A DNA stretch of 10,622 nt. Source: Willaertia magna (taxonomy: Eukaryota > Heterolobosea > Eutetramitea > Acrasida > Naegleriidae). Positions 6,910 through 10,622 of this stretch are shown here, piece by piece (position 1 is the stretch's first letter; every line of letters starts with the position of its first letter). The notes beneath the pieces were generated by a model that had not been told where the DNA came from, made no database searches, and saw nothing but the letters and a program-made list of their open reading frames with translations. Location of the stretch: contig CADWAF010001687.1 in assembly GCA_902984215.1 (NCBI GenBank), positions 1-10,622 of the forward strand, read 5' to 3'. Position numbers and translations under genes: made by a program.

Positions 6910-8520
6910 ATGTCACTCTTTAGTGTATTACCACCACCTAGATTTAATAATGTACATAACACATCCGATGTAGAAAATAAATCAAATAATAAAAGAAAGA
7001 ATAAACCAACAAAAACAATACCACCATATACACAAAGAGAAAATTCTGATTGGATACCCAAGAATTTAGAAGACTTTAATGATGGTGGAGCCTATCCCGA
7101 AATACATCTTTCTCAATACCCTTTAAATATGGGTAGAAACACTGAAACAACTAACAACCCTAATATATTGTCACTTCAATTAGATAAATACGGAAACACC
7201 TCTTTCGATCAAATTGTAAAACATGGAAAACGTAAAGGTGCAATTATCTACAGTAAATTCTCTGACATGATAGAAGCAGATATTGAAGATGAAAATGAAT
7301 TACAAAAACCTTCCGAAGAAGAGACCCTCAAAAATTTAATGGAAACGAAACAAGCATTAGAGACAAAGTTAGATGTAAAGATTAATGCATCTCATAGAGG
7401 TGGAGCTATTCATCAAGCTCATCATGCAGCTAATCAACAAGAAAAACGTCAAATCTTTAGATATAAACCAACAAATGGTACAGAAGATGATGTAAAATAT
7501 ATTCAAATAGAAGAAGCGCCTAAAGATTCATTAGAACCACCAAAGTTTCATATTAAAAAGATTCCACCAACACCACATTCACCACCTCCACCTGTAATGC
7601 ATTCACCTGAAAGAAATTTAACAAAAGTAGATCAAGAGAATTTCTATATACCACCTTGTATTTCAAATTATGTGAACAGAAAAGGACATATCATTCCTTT
7701 AGATAAAAGAATATCAGCTGATGGAAGTGGTTTAAAAACTGCAACAATTAATCCAAAATTTGCAACTGTGTCAGAGGCTTTATATATTGCTGAAAATAAT
7801 TCTAGATTAGAGATTAAGGAAAGAGCTGAATTACAAAAGAAATTATTAGAAATGGAACATGAAAGGGAACAAGAACATATAAGAAATTTAGCTCAAAAAG
7901 CAAGGGAATTGAAGAGTAAAATAAATAAAGATGATATTAAAGAGAAAGAAGAAAGGGCGAGAATGAGAGGTGATAAAAGAAGAGAAGATAATGAAAGAGA
8001 AATATCTGAGAAAATTACTCTTGGTCAACCACAAAAAACTAATTATGAAGGAGATGTTGAATATGATAGTAGATTATTAGGTAGAGAATCTGGATTAGAT
8101 GATGGATTTGGAGCAGATGATGGTTACAACTTGTATGATAAACCACTATTTGGAGAGTCTTCTCTTACTCAAGTATATAAACCAAGCAAAGAAAGAATTA
8201 AAATGTTTCAAGACTTAGACAATGATACAGATATGAATCAAAAGTTTGAAAAAGATACTCAACAAAAAAGACAACCTGGACCTGTATATTTTGAAAGAGA
8301 AGTAACTAAAGAAACAGAGAAAAATAATAATGAAGATGATGATCCCTTTGGCTTAAATAAGTTCATGACACAACCAAACAAAAGAAAGACTTTTGATCAT
8401 ATTGGAAAATCTGGATTCATGCGCGCAACTGCTGGAAGTGGTTCAACTAGTCGCGAAGAAGACAACAGCGGTAAGAAAAGAAAGAAAATTGAATTTACTT
8501 CCAATTCTTCTAAACAATAA
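6910..8520 (+). CDS. SNW1: SNW domain splicing factor / transcription coactivator (SKIP, Prp45 orthologue)
   Basis: An uninterrupted frame of 536 residues, the same length as human SNW1, starting in an A-rich context. Conserved blocks in order: DWIPKNLEDFNDGGAYPEIH and QYPLNMGR (about 47-76), SLEPPKFHIKKIP (207-219), PPPPVMHSPERNLTK (225-239), IPPCISNYVNRKGHIIPLDK (247-266), then NPKFATVSEALYIAENN (281-297), a charged helical region with LAQKARELKSK (327-337), and the C-terminal GLDDGFGADDGYNLYDKPL (395-413). These identify a core component of the NineTeen-related and activated spliceosome, acting in the nucleus; in animals it is also a transcription coregulator. Oddity: the signature tripeptide SNW is SNY (252-254). 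The gene has no intron, unlike several neighbours. Its stop overlaps an AATAAA and is 14 nt from the stop of the convergent gene. Confidence 0.96.
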   Translation: MSLFSVLPPPRFNNVHNTSDVENKSNNKRKNKPTKTIPPYTQRENSDWIPKNLEDFNDGGAYPEIHLSQYPLNMGRNTETTNNPNILSLQLDKYGNTSFDQIVKHGKRKGAIIYSKFSDMIEADIEDENELQKPSEEETLKNLMETKQALETKLDVKINASHRGGAIHQAHHAANQQEKRQIFRYKPTNGTEDDVKYIQIEEAPKDSLEPPKFHIKKIPPTPHSPPPPVMHSPERNLTKVDQENFYIPPCISNYVNRKGHIIPLDKRISADGSGLKTATINPKFATVSEALYIAENNSRLEIKERAELQKKLLEMEHEREQEHIRNLAQKARELKSKINKDDIKEKEERARMRGDKRREDNEREISEKITLGQPQKTNYEGDVEYDSRLLGRESGLDDGFGADDGYNLYDKPLFGESSLTQVYKPSKERIKMFQDLDNDTDMNQKFEKDTQQKRQPGPVYFEREVTKETEKNNNEDDDPFGLNKFMTQPNKRKTFDHIGKSGFMRATAGSGSTSREEDNSGKKRKKIEFTSNSSKQ

Positions 8521-8521
8521 A
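8516..8521 (+). terminator. AATAAA poly(A) signal overlapping the SNW gene stop codon
   Basis: The end of the frame reads CAA TAA A, placing the stop (8518-8520) inside AATAAA. If used, cleavage would occur around or beyond 8535, so the SNW transcript would run into the 3' end of the opposite-strand gene. It is the same arrangement as at the dsRBD gene stop. Confidence 0.35.
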
Positions 8522-8534
8522 TTATTTTTGTAAA

Positions 8535-9419
8535 CTATAGCAGGGCAGTGTCAGATTTAGTTTTCCTTAATGTTTTTTCATTATGTTTTCTTATTATATG
8601 CATCACATCCTCATCTAAATCTCCTTTAAGGTGTTTCTTACTCAAATAATAGTGTTGGTGCAGTTGTATTAAGTCGCAATTAATTCCTGAATTTTTTCTC
8701 TCCTTCATTCTCTTGTATAATTCCTTATCAAATTGTTGATCTGGTTGAGTGTATTGTTTGTACTCGTCATTACAAGAACCAAATCTAAACTTCTCCAGTG
8801 CAATATAACCTTTCAATACATCCATTTGCTCTCTTGTTTTACTTGCTAGCCTCATCTGTTCTTTTAGTTTAGTTAAACTTTCTTTAATATCTCTATATTC
8901 AAGTGGTTTTATTGTTTCTGTGGTTGTGGCGGGTTTAGTAGAAATACTGCTCGAAGTTCTACTTTTCCTTAAGGGTGTCTTTAGTTTCTCTTTTTCTGTT
9001 GTCAATTTCTTAATTTCCCCTACGTTCAGCATTGACCTAAACTTTTGGAGAATAGGAGCTTGAGTTTTTATGGTTCTTTGTTGTTTGCCATTCTGCCTGC
9101 TATCTGGTAAAGGTTTAAGGATATCTTTTCTAACTGATGGAATAATTTGTTTTGCAATTACTTGAAAGTTTTCTGTGCTCCTACTTTTGACCAATAATTT
9201 TCTTGAATCACAATGTGAGAGAGAAGCTTCCTTAACTTCCACCTCTTTGTAATTCCTTGTTTCATCTTCTTCTTTATTCACAATAATTGCAGGCAACTTA
9301 ATTTCGTTAGTTTGCACCTTATTACTTCCTAACGATGTACAACTTCTACGAATCACACCGTCATTATATGAACATCTTGAGTTGCGAATGAAGTTGCTCC
9401 TATCCATGGAGTTGTGCAT
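8535..9419 (-). CDS. Basic protein of unknown function with a C-terminal helical segment
   Basis: Not recognised. The frame gives 294 residues from the ATG at 9419, which has an A-rich context. An in-frame TAG lies ten codons upstream with only a TTG between, so this is the first possible start unless there is an unseen upstream exon; I see no good donor there. The protein is rich in Lys, Arg, Ser and Thr. Residues 1 to about 170 look disordered, with basic and Ser/Thr stretches such as TPLRKSRTSSSISTKP. Residues about 174-214 (EYRDIKESLTKLKEQMRLAS onward) predict a helix or short coiled coil. The last 80 residues are a charged, more ordered-looking region with His/Tyr/Leu content (CDLIQLHQHYYLSKKHLKGD). 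There is no signal peptide or membrane segment. It converges on the SNW gene with 14 nt between stop codons, so the 3' ends probably overlap. Confidence 0.75.
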   Translation of the reverse strand: MHNSMDRSNFIRNSRCSYNDGVIRRSCTSLGSNKVQTNEIKLPAIIVNKEEDETRNYKEVEVKEASLSHCDSRKLLVKSRSTENFQVIAKQIIPSVRKDILKPLPDSRQNGKQQRTIKTQAPILQKFRSMLNVGEIKKLTTEKEKLKTPLRKSRTSSSISTKPATTTETIKPLEYRDIKESLTKLKEQMRLASKTREQMDVLKGYIALEKFRFGSCNDEYKQYTQPDQQFDKELYKRMKERKNSGINCDLIQLHQHYYLSKKHLKGDLDEDVMHIIRKHNEKTLRKTKSDTALL

Positions 9420-10057
9420 TCTTTTTGAAAGAACGTTCCAATAGTCCAATAACTACTTCGTACATTTAAAGCTATTTCGTTTCTACTTCCAAAAATAATC
9501 TTATATTTTTTATTCCGTACCATAACTAACGCATCAAAAATGCACTGCATTACACAATATTCCTTCAAACAACTTCAAAAATTTCAAGGCATATGATGAT
9601 AAAATTACGAAATCATGAAACTGCTAGCGGCTATGTCTTCTTCTCCCCTTCTTCTACTCTCTTTCCGTTCTACCCAACCTCTATTCTTGAAGGCATAGTT
9701 TAGTGATGCAGAAGCTGTATGCAATAAGGATTATGAGAACTGAGAAAATATCTTTTTACAGTTTCTTATTAAATTGGCGTTTACTGTTTTGCAAAACACG
9801 CACAATGAAAAATACCATCTATGGATGAGTTATAGCACTGAGCTATTATTATTTTGTAACATTTTCTAAAAATAAAGTATAGTTAATGGAAGTTGTAAAT
9901 CAGTCAATTCAACGAACGGATTTTCATTTGTTGGTACAGACGTTTCTATATATGTTTGTTTTCTAAAAGTCTATTCCTTCCTGGTCTAACACTTAGGTGA
10001 TGCCAGGATAGATTTCACACCAAAATAATCATTCTATTTCCAGAGTTTTAAGAATTG

Positions 10058-10064
10058 TATAAAA
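10058..10064 (+). promoter_or_regulatory. Possible TATA box of the secreted Gln-rich protein gene
   Basis: TATAAAA lies 45 nt before the ATG at 10110. The spacing suits a TATA box with a short 5' UTR. The base composition makes chance occurrence likely, so confidence is low. Confidence 0.3.
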
Positions 10065-10081
10065 TTTCAATTATAATATGG

Positions 10082-10095
10082 TCTTAATATTAAGA
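10082..10095 (+). repeat. 14-nt perfect palindrome upstream of the secreted Gln-rich gene
   Basis: TCTTAATATTAAGA equals its own reverse complement and ends 14 nt before the start codon. It could be a site for a symmetric DNA-binding dimer or overlap the transcription start. All but two of its bases are A/T, so chance is a real explanation. Confidence 0.35.
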
Positions 10096-10109
10096 AAAAA
10101 CAATTCCAA

Positions 10110-10622
10110 ATGACTAAGTGGCAGTTGATTTTAGCATTATTAGTAATTCAAATTATTGTATTCGCAACTTGTCTCCCCAGACAAACTGTTACCACTCAAA
10201 CAGTAAATCAGCAACAACCTCAACAACCTGGTGGTCAACAACAGCCCGGTGGTGGACAAGCACAACAGGGAGGACAAGCTGGACAACCACAAGGACAAGC
10301 ACAACAACCTAGACAAGGAGGACAACAACAGCAACAACAAGCAGGTCCTAGATATCATCCAGCTGTAAACTATTATTTAAATAGAATTAGTATGGATCTT
10401 GAAATGCTTAATAGATATAAACAACTTTGTTCTTCCACCACTCAACAACAACCTAGTGGTGGGCAACAACAGAGACCACAACAACAATACTCATATCCGG
10501 GTGGACAAGGTCAATATCCACAATATGGAGGCCAACAACAATATCCTCCACAGTACGGTGGTCAACAACAAGGTCAATTTGGTCAGCAACAATATCCTGG
10601 AAGTCAATTTGGTGGTCAACAA
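10110..10622 (+). CDS. Secreted Gln/Gly/Pro/Tyr-rich low-complexity protein, 3' end outside window
   Basis: The frame is open for 171 codons from the ATG to the window edge with no stop, so the gene is partial. Residues 4-20 (WQLILALLVIQIIVFAT) are a hydrophobic signal peptide, with cleavage likely near C21. Residues about 30-78 are Gln/Gly/Pro/Ala-rich (QQPQQPGGQQQPGGGQAQQ). Residues 79-110 form the only ordinary-looking island, probably a helix (VNYYLNRISMDLEMLNRYK), with the second cysteine, C107. From 111 onward comes a Tyr-containing repeat (QYGGQQQYPPQYGGQQQ). Gln is encoded almost only by CAA. I cannot name a family. The composition suggests an extracellular matrix, adhesive or wall component; this is inference from composition only. 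Low-complexity frames on either strand across this stretch are shadows. Confidence 0.8.
   Translation, partial: MTKWQLILALLVIQIIVFATCLPRQTVTTQTVNQQQPQQPGGQQQPGGGQAQQGGQAGQPQGQAQQPRQGGQQQQQQAGPRYHPAVNYYLNRISMDLEMLNRYKQLCSSTTQQQPSGGQQQRPQQQYSYPGGQGQYPQYGGQQQYPPQYGGQQQGQFGQQQYPGSQFGGQQ
10441..10622 (+). repeat. Degenerate tandem repeat encoding YGGQQQ-type units
   Basis: The DNA repeats imperfect units of roughly 24-30 nt built on GGTGGTCAACAACAA and CAATATCCT/CCACAGTACGGT. These encode variants of Q-Y-(P/G)-G-G-Q-Q-Q. The array is still running at the window edge. A related, Tyr-free Gln/Gly array lies at about 10206-10345, separated by a non-repetitive island. Confidence 0.7.

Larger units (their letters stand above)
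9420..10109. other. Gene-free interval (shared upstream region of two divergent genes)
   Basis: These 690 nt carry the upstream regions of the minus-strand gene at 9419 and the plus-strand gene at 10110. I find no frame starting with ATG that looks coding, no tRNA or rRNA, and no repeats. One minus-strand frame (9568-9353) begins with TTG and is not convincing. A pyrimidine-rich plus-strand run lies near 9640-9670 (TTCTTCTCCCCTTCTTCTAC). Possible promoter elements are confined to the right end: TATAAAA at 10058-10064 and the palindrome at 10082-10095. Confidence 0.6.

Noticed and set aside
9420..9449. Ten-codon N-terminal extension (MDYWNVLSKR reading) of the unknown basic protein
   Set aside because: Its first codon is TTG and a TAG lies two codons further upstream, so the ATG at 9419 is the supported start.
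9353..9568. Minus-strand 71-codon frame overlapping the start of the unknown basic protein gene
   Set aside because: It begins with TTG, not ATG, and overlaps the better-supported frame; no splice signals link them.
9833..9847. Small hairpin ATAGC-ACTGA-GCTAT in the gene-free interval
   Set aside because: A five-base stem with no flanking extension is expected by chance in several hundred bases.
10118..10358. Ser/Thr/Trp-rich plus-strand frame and Leu/Ser-rich minus-strand frame over the Gln-rich gene
   Set aside because: Both are frame shadows of the CAA/GGT repeat; the signal-peptide frame from 10110 stays open to the window edge.
1..10622. Mobile elements, CRISPR arrays, tRNA/rRNA genes, bacterial operons
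   Set aside because: No transposase or reverse-transcriptase motifs, regularly spaced repeats, cloverleaf patterns or ribosome-binding sites were seen.

Overview
This is nuclear DNA from an AT-rich, gene-dense eukaryote. Evidence: spliceosomal introns that must be removed to restore known proteins, eukaryote-only families (SNW/SKIP splicing factor, CHIP co-chaperone ubiquitin ligase, a mitochondrial-type ABC1 kinase), TAA and TAG both used as stops, and A-rich start contexts. The combination of compact spacing, few short introns, low GC and Ser/Asn/Gln-rich linkers makes me think of a free-living protist such as a heterolobosean amoeba (Naegleria-like). That placement is a guess from style, not from a marker gene.

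Layout, left to right. (1) Minus strand, 1607 to beyond the left edge: a multi-exon coiled-coil protein of unknown function, with introns of about 40-48 nt. (2) Minus strand, 3430-1646: a 594-residue protein with two double-stranded-RNA-binding-like domains and a Met/Pro-rich tail, reminiscent of DGCR8/Pasha. Its stop lies only 38 nt before the start of gene 1. (3) Minus strand, 4593-3677: a three-exon CHIP/STUB1 orthologue (TPR clamp plus U-box), recognisable in full only after splicing. (4) A 173-nt divergent promoter region. (5) Plus strand, 4767-6817: a two-exon ABC1/ADCK1-MCP2-type kinase with a mitochondrial presequence and two membrane segments. Two tandem Pumilio-type elements follow its stop. 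(6) Plus strand, 6910-8520: an intronless SNW1/SKIP/Prp45 orthologue. (7) Minus strand, 9419-8535: an unrecognised basic protein, convergent with gene 6 with 14 nt between the stop codons. (8) A gap of about 690 nt with no gene seen. (9) Plus strand, from 10110 off the right edge: a secreted Gln/Gly/Pro/Tyr-rich low-complexity protein.

The genes do not form one pathway. They are mainly housekeeping (splicing, protein quality control, mitochondrial lipid/quinone-type kinase), mixed with a possible small-RNA-pathway protein and lineage-specific proteins. All eight introns or candidate introns use the identical donor GTAAGT, while their acceptors are only loosely conserved. I see no mobile element, CRISPR array, tRNA or rRNA. 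The points most worth following up are the DGCR8-like double dsRBD protein, the tandem UGUAAAUA elements behind a mitochondrial gene, the SNW-to-SNY change, the DPHPGN-to-DPHQSN change in the kinase, and an 18-nt perfect palindrome at the dsRBD gene promoter.
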